A stretch of 64,000 nucleotides of DNA from CAWBRT01 sp963791145 (GTDB lineage: Bacteria; Acidobacteriota; Terriglobia; Terriglobales; Acidobacteriaceae), in NCBI GenBank assembly GCA_963791145.1, contig CAWBRT010000014.1:62001-126000 (forward strand), written 5' to 3'. Below the pieces are notes generated by a model that did not search any database, was not told the DNA's origin, and saw only the letters and a list, made by a program, of their open reading frames with translations. Below, piece by piece: positions 25,195 to 33,945 of the stretch. The translations under genes were made by a program, and so were the position numbers. Each line of letters begins with the position of its first letter. Position 1 is the first letter of the stretch.

Positions 25195-26940
25195 GTGGAC
25201 ATGCCGACTTCCTCCGATAACCACTCCGAAAACAAATGGCGCGCCAATGCATGGCGGCGGTGGACTTTGCTCTTGGAGCAACGCGAAGAGCAGGTTTTCC
25301 TGGCATTGTCGCTGATTATTGGCGCCCTGGTCGGACTTGCGGTGGTCGCCTTTATCGTTCTAACCGAGCGGCTCGGGATGCGGCTTTACCCGGTCGGCAG
25401 CGCGGCCTGGAGACGCGTGCTGATACCTATGACAGGAGCTCTCACAATGGGCTACCTGCTGTACCGCTATTTTCCCGACGCCCGGGGTAGCGGAGTCCCG
25501 CAGGCCAAAGCTGCGCTCTTCGCCCGTGACGGTTTTATTTCCTTACGGACGGTTCTGGGCAAATTCGGTTGCACGGCAGCTACCCTCGCGAGCGGAATTC
25601 CCCTTGGCCGCGAGGGCCCCTCGGTTCAGGTAGGCGCCGGGATCGCGTCACTTCTCGGCCGGCACCTGGGATTGCGTCCGGAAAAAGTCAAGTCGCTGTT
25701 GCCGGTGGGAGCTTCGGCCGCCATAGCTGCCGCCTTCAACACTCCGATGGCAGCGGTGTTGTTCGCTCTGGAAGAGGTCATGAGCGATCTGCACGCACCG
25801 ATCCTGGGATCGGTGGTGTTGGCTTCCGCTACTTCCTGGGCAGTGTTACGCATGCTGCTCGGCAACGACCCGCTGTTTCGAGTGCCGCAATACGAACTGG
25901 TTCACCCGCTGGAGTTCGGCATCTATGCCATCCTTGGGATCATCGGGGGATTTCTCTCGGTGGCGTTCACCCAGCTCCTGTTGCGCATGCGAAAGCGCTT
26001 TTTGCTCCTGCCCAAGAAGACAGCTTGGTGGCATCCGCTGGCCGGCGGCGTGATCGTTGGTTTGCTGGGCTGGGTCGTGCCCGAGGCTCTGGGAGTGGGG
26101 TACGTCTACGTGGGCCAAGCCCTGAACGGAACCATGGCCTTCAAATTGATGGCCATGCTGGTGGTCCTCAAGCTTGTCGGTGTCACCACGAGCTACGCCT
26201 CCGGTAACGCGGGCGGAATCTTCGGCCCGAGCCTCTTCCTGGGGGCCATGTTGGGCGGGACTGTGGGCGGTGTCGCGCATCACTTCCTTCCGGCTTACAC
26301 GGCGGTGCCAGGGGCCTATGCGCTGGTCGGCATGGGCGCGCTCTTCGCCGGTATCGTGCGCGCTCCCATGACATCGGTTCTGATGATCTTCGAGATGACT
26401 CGCGACTACGCCGTCATCGTGCCGCTCATGATCGCCAACCTGACCAGCCTTTTCATCTCCTCGCGCTTCCAGAAGGTGCCTATTTACGAGGCCCTGGCGC
26501 ATCAGGATGGCATCCATCTACCCAAGAAAGAGCCGGAATCAAATCAGCGCCGGGTATGGCAGGTGATGGGCAGCGCTGCCGAGACCCTGCCCGCGCTGCT
26601 GAGCGTGCGCCAGGCGCTGGAGCGCATCGGCTCCAGTCAATTCAACGCCTGGCCGGTGATGGACGAAGGCAGTGTTGTCGGCGTCTTGCGCCGGGCGGCG
26701 CTGACCGACGCGGCTGACAACGGGAAAGCCGACCACAGGCTGGTGGATCTGCTGGAAAGCCTCTATTTCCCGCACGTCCATGTTGACCACGCCTTACATC
26801 AGGCACTGGAGCGCATGAGCGTTGCCCAGGTGGACATGTTGCCGGTGGTCAGCCGGCTGGATACCCACAAGCTGGAAGGCGTGGTGACTCTGCGCGACGT
26901 GCTCGAGTTCTACGGCGTGGACCCCAGCGGCTCAGCGTAA
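25195..26940 (+). CDS. ClC-family chloride channel with paired CBS domains
   Basis: This 581-aa protein has the ClC membrane core: GSGVPQAKAAL, SGIPLGREGPSVQVG (gating Glu) and YASGNAGGIFGPSLFLGA, then EMTRDYAVIVPLMIAN near the end of the core. Two CBS domains occupy about residues 440-575. The start may be the GTG at 25195 or the in-frame ATG at 25201; neither has a strong ribosome site. It differs clearly from the preceding ClC in selectivity segments and in having complete CBS domains. It may serve chloride homeostasis alongside the cation/proton antiporter in the opposing operon. Confidence 0.88.
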   Translation: MDMPTSSDNHSENKWRANAWRRWTLLLEQREEQVFLALSLIIGALVGLAVVAFIVLTERLGMRLYPVGSAAWRRVLIPMTGALTMGYLLYRYFPDARGSGVPQAKAALFARDGFISLRTVLGKFGCTAATLASGIPLGREGPSVQVGAGIASLLGRHLGLRPEKVKSLLPVGASAAIAAAFNTPMAAVLFALEEVMSDLHAPILGSVVLASATSWAVLRMLLGNDPLFRVPQYELVHPLEFGIYAILGIIGGFLSVAFTQLLLRMRKRFLLLPKKTAWWHPLAGGVIVGLLGWVVPEALGVGYVYVGQALNGTMAFKLMAMLVVLKLVGVTTSYASGNAGGIFGPSLFLGAMLGGTVGGVAHHFLPAYTAVPGAYALVGMGALFAGIVRAPMTSVLMIFEMTRDYAVIVPLMIANLTSLFISSRFQKVPIYEALAHQDGIHLPKKEPESNQRRVWQVMGSAAETLPALLSVRQALERIGSSQFNAWPVMDEGSVVGVLRRAALTDAADNGKADHRLVDLLESLYFPHVHVDHALHQALERMSVAQVDMLPVVSRLDTHKLEGVVTLRDVLEFYGVDPSGSA

Positions 26941-26948
26941 GCACATGG

Positions 26949-28511
26949 TTAGCGAGCCGGCGATGCAAAGATACTGCTATACAAGTCCTCGCCGAAGCTG
27001 GTTTGCAAGGGTTCTCCTTCGACTAGCTTGAACGTTCGGGTTCCATCAGCTTGCCGTTCGGCTCGCAGAAACAGGCTTCTATCGTTGCTATGGCTGAAGC
27101 CGTGCGCAAACTCATAAAGATGGGTGACATAGATGATCTTGACCCGTTTGTCCAACAGAGCCGATACGATCTGTCGCGCGATCTCGGAGCCTTCGCGCTC
27201 ATTCGTCGCCGCAAAGGATTCGTTGAACAGGATGAGCGAGTGGGGAGTGATGTGGTCGATGATAGCGCTCATGCGGCTGAGCTCTTCATCAAGCTTTCCG
27301 CTCTTCATACTGCTGTCTTCTTCCCGCTTGTAATGAGTGAAGACGCTGTCATTGACGGCGGACGAGAAAGACTCTGCCGCCGTAAACATTCCGCATTGCA
27401 TCATCAATTGCGCCAGGCCGACACTGCGCAGGAATGTCGTCTTGCCGCCCTGGTTCGCGCCCGTCACGATCACGACATCGCGTCCATCGGCGTTGGCATC
27501 ATTGCCGACCATACGCCGCTTCATAGTTAGTGTGAGGCAGACATCGTATAGTCCGTGGAGCGACAACTGGCGCTCCCCAGCCGGCAATGCTGTCGGAAAG
27601 CAGATCGGCTCTCCTTTGTGAGCCAAGTGCTCGTACAGGTTCACACAACCGACGTAGAACGCCAGCTCTGTCCGCAGCATGTTGAAGAAGCTACGTACAT
27701 GATCCATCGCTTGGGCCAGCGCATTGGCAACCAAGCTGATGCCCCGATCTCGAATTTCGTGGAGCGCCTTGGCACCACTTTCATCGCGGGGGTGGAGCGT
27801 GAACGCAAATACAGGTTGCGGCCCCTCAAGTCGCCGAATCAGCCACCCGCCTACCAAGCGCTGCGGCAGCCATCGCGCAATGATCCACGCCAGCCGCTCC
27901 CATTTCCTGCTGTCCGGCGGGCGAAACACATGCAGCGTGTAATTCGTTGCCTTGTTGCCGTCGCCTACTTCGGTACTCATCAACACCCCATTGGGAAACT
28001 TGAGTTGCGCCAGGTGGTACTGGACTTGGCTGAAGTACTCGTCCGTCAACTCCCTTTGCAGCGTGGCAAACAGAATTTTCCAACCCTCGGACGTGAACTC
28101 GTCGACATGCGAATCGGCGATATTCCTCAGCTTCTTGACAAACTTGAGCAGTGCCTCTGCAATCTCGACCGAATACCGCAGGACCCAATCTGGGTAGCGC
28201 CACAGAACACTGAAATAATGTTTCTTGTCTTCTTCCATGGCCTCCACCGCGGTAGCGTAGAGCTCGCGAACAACAGCCGGATGGCGTAGGCAATCCTTGA
28301 GAATATCCTGACGGTACCTGATCGTCTCAACATCGTTCCGCAGGCCGGCGAAGACTACCTTCTTGGTCACCTCGAAGATGAGCTTGTCATCCTTCGCCAT
28401 GGCATTGAACAACGTATCCAGCGCCAAGTCCTTCGTTAGTGCGTCCACATTCCAGGGCAGCGGCTGTTCGAGGTCGAAATCCTGGCTACGATGGAGGAGG
28501 TATGCCTTCAT
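26949..28511 (-). CDS. MutS-type ATPase domain protein, paralogue A
   Basis: This 520-aa protein has a C-terminal MutS-like ATPase with Walker A TGANQGGKTTFLRS (about 345-358), a KLDEELSRM signature helix and Walker B LILFNESFAATNE. Canonical MutS has Asp-Glu at this site (LxxxDEIGRGT); here it is Asn-Glu. The N-terminal 300 residues are helical and match the lever/core-like part of MutS, while the mismatch-reading domain I is absent. It is therefore not a mismatch-repair MutS; related stand-alone proteins have no agreed function. Its start overlaps the stop of the preceding MutS-like gene by four bases. A heterodimer of the two is likely. It is the last gene of a nine-gene minus-strand operon. 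Confidence 0.82.
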   Translation of the reverse strand: MKAYLLHRSQDFDLEQPLPWNVDALTKDLALDTLFNAMAKDDKLIFEVTKKVVFAGLRNDVETIRYRQDILKDCLRHPAVVRELYATAVEAMEEDKKHYFSVLWRYPDWVLRYSVEIAEALLKFVKKLRNIADSHVDEFTSEGWKILFATLQRELTDEYFSQVQYHLAQLKFPNGVLMSTEVGDGNKATNYTLHVFRPPDSRKWERLAWIIARWLPQRLVGGWLIRRLEGPQPVFAFTLHPRDESGAKALHEIRDRGISLVANALAQAMDHVRSFFNMLRTELAFYVGCVNLYEHLAHKGEPICFPTALPAGERQLSLHGLYDVCLTLTMKRRMVGNDANADGRDVVIVTGANQGGKTTFLRSVGLAQLMMQCGMFTAAESFSSAVNDSVFTHYKREEDSSMKSGKLDEELSRMSAIIDHITPHSLILFNESFAATNEREGSEIARQIVSALLDKRVKIIYVTHLYEFAHGFSHSNDRSLFLRAERQADGTRTFKLVEGEPLQTSFGEDLYSSIFASPAR

Positions 28512-30064
28512 GAGCTCACACGCTCCTTGATCATCTGGTATGACAGGCGATGCTTCTCTGCAATGGCCATCGCGTACGCCAAGCCATCAGCAGGCCGCCG
28601 GACGATCTTGAAGGTCCGCAGGGCCGGATTATCGGGCACGACTGTGCTGGTCATGCTGACCGTTTGCTCACCTAGCGATGACAACTCGTCGACGAATGTT
28701 ACCCAGACGCACAACAGATCCAATTCCATGAGCTTCGCCACGATTTTCTCACTCAACAACACAGCGTCGCTCAGTGTGGTCGAAGTGAAGACCTCGTTCA
28801 GAATGACGATGCTGTTCGGCGTGGCGCGCTCGAGAATTTGGTGAATCCTGACAAGATCGTCTTGCAGCTTGCCGCGGGGATCGTTGATGTTCTCCTCGCG
28901 CTCGAAGTGCGTGAGGAGCTCATCAAAAAGGAAAAGCTGCGCCCGCTTGCCTGGAACTGGGCAACCCAGACTCGCGAGGTAATGCAACTGGCCAAAGGCT
29001 CGGGCGAAGGTCGTCTTGCCGCCTTGGTTTGGGCCAGAGACGACGATGATGCGCTCCCGGCCGGTAAGGTAGAAGTCATTACACACAACGGGAGCATGCT
29101 CGCGTAAAAGCTTGTTCGCCAGGGCCAGATCAAAGCTCTCCTCGCTGCATATCTCTTTCGATTCCCGGACAATATAGGGATAACAGAAGTTCATTCCCGC
29201 CTGCTTGAGCCGCGCGATGTGCTCCAGATAGGCGACATAGAACTGGATCTCGCGATCGAATCTGACAACCGTACTGTCCTGAAAGTCCTTGTTAGCCAGG
29301 CAAAACGCCTCGAGTGCTGCAAAGATATCGGGGTAGAGCCGAGTGACCAGTACCAGAATCTCGGCTTCGACGTGGTTCATGTCGAGGCTGTTGATGAACT
29401 GGAAGGTATGCTCTTTGACAGCGCCCTGCTTGAATCTCTCGAATGTGGCCCCGACCTCTGCGCTGTAGTTAGCCTCACCCTTGTACCGTCGCGCTTCTAC
29501 AGTGCTTCCGTTAATGAGGATCGTGTAGCGAATGTCAGACAAATCGTCCGTGAGCCTTTTTGTTTGCGCGGCCAGTGAAGTGAAGTGATTCGATGCGGCA
29601 TACTGGATGATGTATTCCCGAAATGCCAAAAGACCGCGCGATTTGGGGCCGCCAGCAGATAAGTCATGCATCAAGCCGGTCACCGCATCACAGTAGATCT
29701 CGACTGCGTTCAGATACCAGCGTTGCTTCTGCAAAAGATAACGCAGTTTTTCGGCGGTACCGAAATGCTGCCGTACGACATGCATCTTGCGTGCAAAGGC
29801 CGTAATACTCTCACAAAGACTACCGTCTTCGAGATCCTGCATCACCTCGTGACGGAAAACGATGGCATCGGCATCGTGCAGGGGTGCATAGAAGAAGGCC
29901 TTGAGATTATATTCCTCCTTTCCGGCTGTAATGGCAGCGGCGATTTGATTGAGATTCAGGTTGACAAAGAACCCGGGGGCGCTCAGCTGCTCACACGCCC
30001 CAGGTCCTTGAAAGAGGACGCTTTCGAATGTCACCTCGCCCGTTTTGTCAGCACTCACGGCCAT
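28508..30064 (-). CDS. MutS-type ATPase domain protein, paralogue B
   Basis: This 518-aa protein has Walker A SGPNQGGKTTFARA, a PRGKLQDDLVRI signature helix and Walker B IVILNEVFTSTT, again with Asn-Glu instead of Asp-Glu. As in paralogue A, the first 300 residues are helical and resemble the MutS core and lever without the mismatch-recognition domain. Only about a quarter of positions look alike between the two, so the duplication is old. It lies 18 bases downstream of the dynamin-like gene and overlaps the paralogue A start by four bases, implying equal production. The conserved Walker B change in both copies suggests slow or altered ATP hydrolysis, or catalysis shared across the dimer. Confidence 0.82.
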   Translation of the reverse strand: MAVSADKTGEVTFESVLFQGPGACEQLSAPGFFVNLNLNQIAAAITAGKEEYNLKAFFYAPLHDADAIVFRHEVMQDLEDGSLCESITAFARKMHVVRQHFGTAEKLRYLLQKQRWYLNAVEIYCDAVTGLMHDLSAGGPKSRGLLAFREYIIQYAASNHFTSLAAQTKRLTDDLSDIRYTILINGSTVEARRYKGEANYSAEVGATFERFKQGAVKEHTFQFINSLDMNHVEAEILVLVTRLYPDIFAALEAFCLANKDFQDSTVVRFDREIQFYVAYLEHIARLKQAGMNFCYPYIVRESKEICSEESFDLALANKLLREHAPVVCNDFYLTGRERIIVVSGPNQGGKTTFARAFGQLHYLASLGCPVPGKRAQLFLFDELLTHFEREENINDPRGKLQDDLVRIHQILERATPNSIVILNEVFTSTTLSDAVLLSEKIVAKLMELDLLCVWVTFVDELSSLGEQTVSMTSTVVPDNPALRTFKIVRRPADGLAYAMAIAEKHRLSYQMIKERVSS

Positions 30065-30082
30065 AGAATGTTTCCGGCAGGT

Positions 30083-31867
30083 TTACTTTGTAGCCGGTTC
30101 AGTGTTGCAGAGAGATCTGATCTCGGCCTCCACCGCATCCAACCACGCGAAAGCGTCGTTCACGGCGGCAGCACCTTCTGCTTGGAGTTTACGTGCATGC
30201 TCCAGGGCGCGCTCGGCCACCGCTGTGATTTCCTGCAAGAGAATCCGTATCTCCGCTTCCAACGTGTGCCGGCTTTCCAGTACCCGGTTATCGACGTCGC
30301 TGCGAACTCGCGCACTGTTCCATTCCAGCAACTGATCCAGAAACTGTTGTGCATCGCGCTCGATCCGACTGTATGCCCCAAATAGACCCAGCAGATAATC
30401 GCCAATCAGGCGGAAAGGGGAGGCCGGCGCCGCTATGCGCTCCAGCAGATGGAAGTAGAACTGTGAACGGGCGCGAAAGCCCTTTTCGGGGTCCAAAGCG
30501 TGTGGCAGTTGCGCCAGCTCGGGCGCCCCGGTACTCGCCAATTTGCTGAGGAAATCATTCGCGAAATTGACAAAACGCTGGGCGACGCCGCGGTACGCTT
30601 GCTCCGCGTCCTGCTGCTCGCGGTCAAGCCAAGGCAAGAGGTGCTCCTTTGCAATCTGCTGGGCGGCATGCAAAAGGTCGCGCCGGAACCTGGGTCCGTT
30701 CCGCCGCGGCAACTCGCGGAAGACCTTTTCGAGTTCCTGCCGCGCCTCGGGGCGCACCTTGGCCAGAAAGTTCCGCCTGCGGTCGCCGAACATATCGGAC
30801 AGATGGTGCTGCTCGGCGGTGAACAGATATCCGAGTTCACGCATTGACATTTCGGCCTGTGCGCGAGTCTCGCGAAGCTGCTCTATTCGCTTTTGCGAGT
30901 CCTCGACCGGACGACGCAATGCCTGCCGCTCTTCGCTGATAATCCGAAGAAGTTGCTCTGTTACACGTGCGGAGGCACGGGTTGCCGATTCGCGCACGAG
31001 ATTGCTGCCGGATTTGTCGACCAATTCCCGCAAGGAATCAACCAGCTTGCTCCAATCACGGCCCGAACCACGATTCTCAATGTGCTCAACCGCGCTAGTT
31101 TCATAAATAGCTGGGACTGGCCGGTTCAATCGCTTTTCCAGCACGCTGCGCGCAAAAGCCTTCGCCGTTGCCAGTTCCCTGGAATTCACCCGATCTGCCT
31201 TGTTAAGTACGAACAGGAGTTCATGAACGTGCTTGCTAACGGTGTCCACTAGCTCCAGCTCGTCGCCCGCGATCGGCGGATCGGCGCCGATCACCACGAT
31301 GGCGGCATCGATATGCGGGGCAAAGGCGCGCGTGGCAGCCGCGTTCGCCCCAAAGACCGAACCTAGACCGGGGGTGTCCACTAGGCACATGCCGCTCGCC
31401 AGAAGTGGGTTGGGGAAAAAGATCTCGACAGCCGTTACTGCTTTCGTATTTTCCGGATTCTTCTCCTCGGTGACGTATTCGTCCAGGTTTTCCATCGGCA
31501 CTAGAGACCATTCTTTGCTCAGAAAACGTACTCGTACCGATGGCCGATCGCCATAGCGAATGACCGTCGGAACCATGGTGATTGGAATCACGCCCGTAGG
31601 AAGAACAGAGGCCCCGATCAGGGCATTGATAACGGTTGATTTGCCGCGCTTGAACTGGCCTACACAAGTGACATAGAACCGGCCTTCGGCAACCCGTTCT
31701 GCCACGGAACGAGCATCGCCCGCAACATATTCCGCGCCAAGATCGTCAGCGATAGCAGCAAGCCGAAGAAGTACGGCATCGCCTTCGAGACCAGCAGTCG
31801 AAGCAGGCTTGCTGCTTGAGTTCGCGATCCCCTTACCATCAGCTAACGAGTTGGATGGAATAGGCAT
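30083..31867 (-). CDS. Dynamin-like GTPase
   Basis: This 594-aa bacterial dynamin-like protein has G1 GQFKRGKST (about residues 70-78), a G2 Thr within ITMVPT, G3 DTPGLGS and G4 NKAD. Long helical segments rich in Arg/Glu (about 300-590) follow, as expected for the stalk and trunk of dynamins. A hydrophobic patch (FRLIGDYLLGLFGAYS, about 500) could be the membrane-inserting paddle. Bacterial dynamins remodel or repair membranes and some take part in phage defence. Here it stands between an AAA-type ATPase and two MutS-type ATPases with gaps of 17-18 bases, so a common complex or pathway is likely. The partner combination is unusual. Confidence 0.85.
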   Translation of the reverse strand: MPIPSNSLADGKGIANSSSKPASTAGLEGDAVLLRLAAIADDLGAEYVAGDARSVAERVAEGRFYVTCVGQFKRGKSTVINALIGASVLPTGVIPITMVPTVIRYGDRPSVRVRFLSKEWSLVPMENLDEYVTEEKNPENTKAVTAVEIFFPNPLLASGMCLVDTPGLGSVFGANAAATRAFAPHIDAAIVVIGADPPIAGDELELVDTVSKHVHELLFVLNKADRVNSRELATAKAFARSVLEKRLNRPVPAIYETSAVEHIENRGSGRDWSKLVDSLRELVDKSGSNLVRESATRASARVTEQLLRIISEERQALRRPVEDSQKRIEQLRETRAQAEMSMRELGYLFTAEQHHLSDMFGDRRRNFLAKVRPEARQELEKVFRELPRRNGPRFRRDLLHAAQQIAKEHLLPWLDREQQDAEQAYRGVAQRFVNFANDFLSKLASTGAPELAQLPHALDPEKGFRARSQFYFHLLERIAAPASPFRLIGDYLLGLFGAYSRIERDAQQFLDQLLEWNSARVRSDVDNRVLESRHTLEAEIRILLQEITAVAERALEHARKLQAEGAAAVNDAFAWLDAVEAEIRSLCNTEPATK

Positions 31868-31884
31868 ATTTTTTTCGCCGCATT

Positions 31885-32616
31885 CTACTTCGAACCCGCA
31901 GACGCCGAGCCAACACGAAAATCGATGTAAAGCGGTGAGAGCTTTACATGAGCACCAAGACGGTACTTGGACAACCCCGCCATCCGGACCATCTTTACAA
32001 TGGCTCCGGGATTGCCACCACTGAATTCAACTAGTCGTGCAACAAATTCGCTGAAATTGTCCACTACCAGATTCTGTTCTGCCGCAACAACACGAACGAA
32101 GTTCTCAGCGGTTACAGGATCGAAGTTCTTGATCGTGAACTTATCTCCGCGGTCCGGGAACAGAGGCGCGACGAATCCCGCATCTTCCATATGCGCTGAT
32201 CGAGCGACAGCGACGACCGGGACGGAACAAGAGATTGTCAACTCTCGGACGACTGCAGCCAACGAATGAGACGGCCGATTCAAGTGATCGAGAATGATCG
32301 TGTACCTCGACGACTGATGCAAGACTCTCGTCACAATACCCTTAACTGAAACAGTCGTAACCGTCCCGACTGAACGGCGCCCCAATGCCGCATGCATTGC
32401 CGCGTCTTTCTTGTACACGAGTTCTTCGGCAAGAGCTCGAAACACCGCCTGCGAACTGCTTGACTGCTGGCAATACAAGACGTTGAACTCCGGCGCCATA
32501 TGTTCGAGCAGAAGCGTTTTCCCGACTCCTGATGCTCCGTGCAATAAGAACGGCTTTCGGCTTTCAAGACGCCTGCGCAGGGCATTGAGTTCTTCTTCTC
32601 GATCAAAGATCGTCAT
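31885..32616 (-). CDS. AAA/STAND-like ATP-binding protein
   Basis: This 243-aa cytoplasmic ATPase has Walker A LHGASGVGKT (about 25-34), Walker B YTIILDHLN and a VPVVAVARS strand as sensor 1, after an N-terminal FDREEELNALRRRLES that is typical of Orc/STAND-type proteins. FSGGNPGAI near the C-terminus matches the NPG motif of this group. It lacks the usual long C-terminal sensor repeats, so it may act as a switch or loader for the dynamin-like GTPase 17 bases downstream. The Walker B acidic pair is Asp-His rather than Asp-Asp/Glu, which may lower hydrolysis. Confidence 0.75.
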   Translation of the reverse strand: MTIFDREEELNALRRRLESRKPFLLHGASGVGKTLLLEHMAPEFNVLYCQQSSSSQAVFRALAEELVYKKDAAMHAALGRRSVGTVTTVSVKGIVTRVLHQSSRYTIILDHLNRPSHSLAAVVRELTISCSVPVVAVARSAHMEDAGFVAPLFPDRGDKFTIKNFDPVTAENFVRVVAAEQNLVVDNFSEFVARLVEFSGGNPGAIVKMVRMAGLSKYRLGAHVKLSPLYIDFRVGSASAGSK

Positions 32617-32645
32617 CGTTCATAGCCTCATACAGATTGCACCCG

Positions 32646-33229
32646 CTATCTGGCGAGTCCACGCTGAGCCACAAGGAACTCGGCAACCTTCCCCAGGATG
32701 CCGCCGCCGATCTGCCTGCCTTCGCTGATCCCGGCCTTACAGTCACGCAATGCCTCACTGAATTCGTGTTCGTTGTGAGCAACGATGGATCCGATCAGCA
32801 AAACATCTTCCGGCGAAACCTTCTTTGCCATCTGCCCATGAAGGCGGCATACGGTGCCATGTGTTTCCATCCAATCCCGGAACGGCTTGCGGTGCATCTC
32901 ACGGGCAATTTCTTGAAGTCGCAGTTGCTCATGCTGGCGCAGCAGGCGACAGAGATCGCATGGCCTTCAGCCTCCGAACCATTGTCCTGGGCCGGAATGC
33001 GAGACTCTAGCATGCGCAGGAACATGCTCGCCACTTCAGCGGCGGGAGCGGAGGCAGCAACCGCCCAGGCATGATAGTTGCAAACGCTCTTTACCCCAGA
33101 CGAGTTGAGGCGTTCAATGGTTTCGTTTTGATACGCCCTGACCAGTGCGCAAATTGGGCATGCGCCTTTTGCCAGGGCCTGTAGAACTGTGTTCTCTGAT
33201 GTCAAGGCCGTTGTCGTGTTTTTCATCAA
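32646..33229 (-). pseudogene. Duplicated zinc-module protein, frameshifted
   Basis: Two frames join into one protein of about 195 aa. The first (33229 to about 32975) has CPIC and later CNYH. The second (from about 32975 to 32646) has CDLC and later CRLH. Each half thus contains a C-x2-C...C-x2-H set, so the protein looks like a tandem duplication of one zinc-binding module. The break is at GAAGGC/CATGCG on the minus strand near 32965-32985; adding one C would restore the frame, so a base may be missing in the sequence or the gene. It resembles DUF6062-type Cys-pair proteins only loosely. It lies in the dynamin/MutS operon, 29 bases upstream of the AAA-type gene. Confidence 0.6.
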
Positions 33230-33241
33230 ATGCTCTTCCGC

Positions 33242-33739
33242 TTACTCGCTACTACTACTACCCGAGCTCCGACCCTTCTCCTGCAGGAGATACTGGTGCA
33301 ACTGCTGCGCGGAGCTGTGGAGTTCTTGTACCACTTCATTCAAGTCCGTAGCACCTGCCTCGGAGACTTGGCCATAGCCACGCATCTTTTCCGGCCTGAG
33401 CTCTTCTATGGCGATCTCGACGAAGGTCATTGCCGCGTGAATCGCATGTGAAGTTGCAATCCTCGCCTTTTCAGGCTTGATTCCTTGGCGGGCGATAACG
33501 CGGAGCAGTTGCGTACGAAGCTGACGAATGAAATCCTGGATTCTCTCGTGCTGTACCGGCGAAAGATCATCCACATACTTCGGGAAGACCGACGTTGATT
33601 CCGATGCGCTTAAGATGTCTTCGATATCCGCCAGCAGCTTGTCCATGTGCTGACAAGAAATAAAAAGGCGGCGAAGTTGTGCCTCGCTTAACGAGGGCGC
33701 GCCTCTACCGCCCTCCGGCATCTTCTGCATGGAATTCAT
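33242..33739 (-). CDS. Hypothetical helical protein in the dynamin/MutS operon
   Basis: This 165-aa soluble protein is mostly helical (LRRLFISCQHMDKLLADIEDILS, ERIQDFIRQLRTQLLRVI, LNEVVQELHSSAQQLHQYLL), with a Ser-rich tail. I place the start at the ATG 33739; the frame is open to 33850, but that part runs antisense through the enolase-tail gene. It has no recognised domain; the long amphipathic helices suggest a scaffold or adaptor. It begins five bases after the enolase-tail stop and ends 12 bases before the zinc-module gene, so it is co-transcribed with both. Confidence 0.6.
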   Translation of the reverse strand: MNSMQKMPEGGRGAPSLSEAQLRRLFISCQHMDKLLADIEDILSASESTSVFPKYVDDLSPVQHERIQDFIRQLRTQLLRVIARQGIKPEKARIATSHAIHAAMTFVEIAIEELRPEKMRGYGQVSEAGATDLNEVVQELHSSAQQLHQYLLQEKGRSSGSSSSE

Positions 33740-33743
33740 GAGT

Positions 33744-33935
33744 TCACTTGCTTGCAGGCTGATCCCACTTCGCATATACCGCGCGTCCGGCATACTTCGC
33801 TTTTGAAGCATGCTCTTTCTCGATTTCGAGCAAGCGGTTGTACTTGGCAACGCGTTCGCCCCGAGATACCGATCCTGTCTTGATCTGGCCCACGCCGGTT
33901 GCCACCGTGTCCAAAATGATGACGATTTTCATCAT
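33744..33935 (-). pseudogene. Enolase C-terminal tail retained as a 63-codon open frame
   Basis: The 63-residue product matches the last 50-55 residues of enolase: VATGVGQIKTGSVSRGERVAKYNRLLEIE corresponds to the conserved VATxAGQIKTG...R.xRxAKYNxLLxIE end, including the catalytic Lys of IKTG. The rest of the enzyme is absent and the start (MMKIVIILDT) replaces the usual SGETED-region sequence, so it cannot be an enolase. GAGGAA lies immediately before its tandem ATG codons, and the frame is intact and tightly packed (about 10 bases after uspA, five before the next start). It may be a relic of rearrangement or a small regulatory or assembly protein kept under selection. Confidence 0.75.
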
Positions 33936-33945
33936 TTCCTCGTTG

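Noticed and set aside
32646..32897. Short frame of 83 codons taken as its own gene
   Set aside because: It continues upstream past its first Met with CDLC and matches the other half of the zinc-module protein, so it is part of the frameshifted gene.
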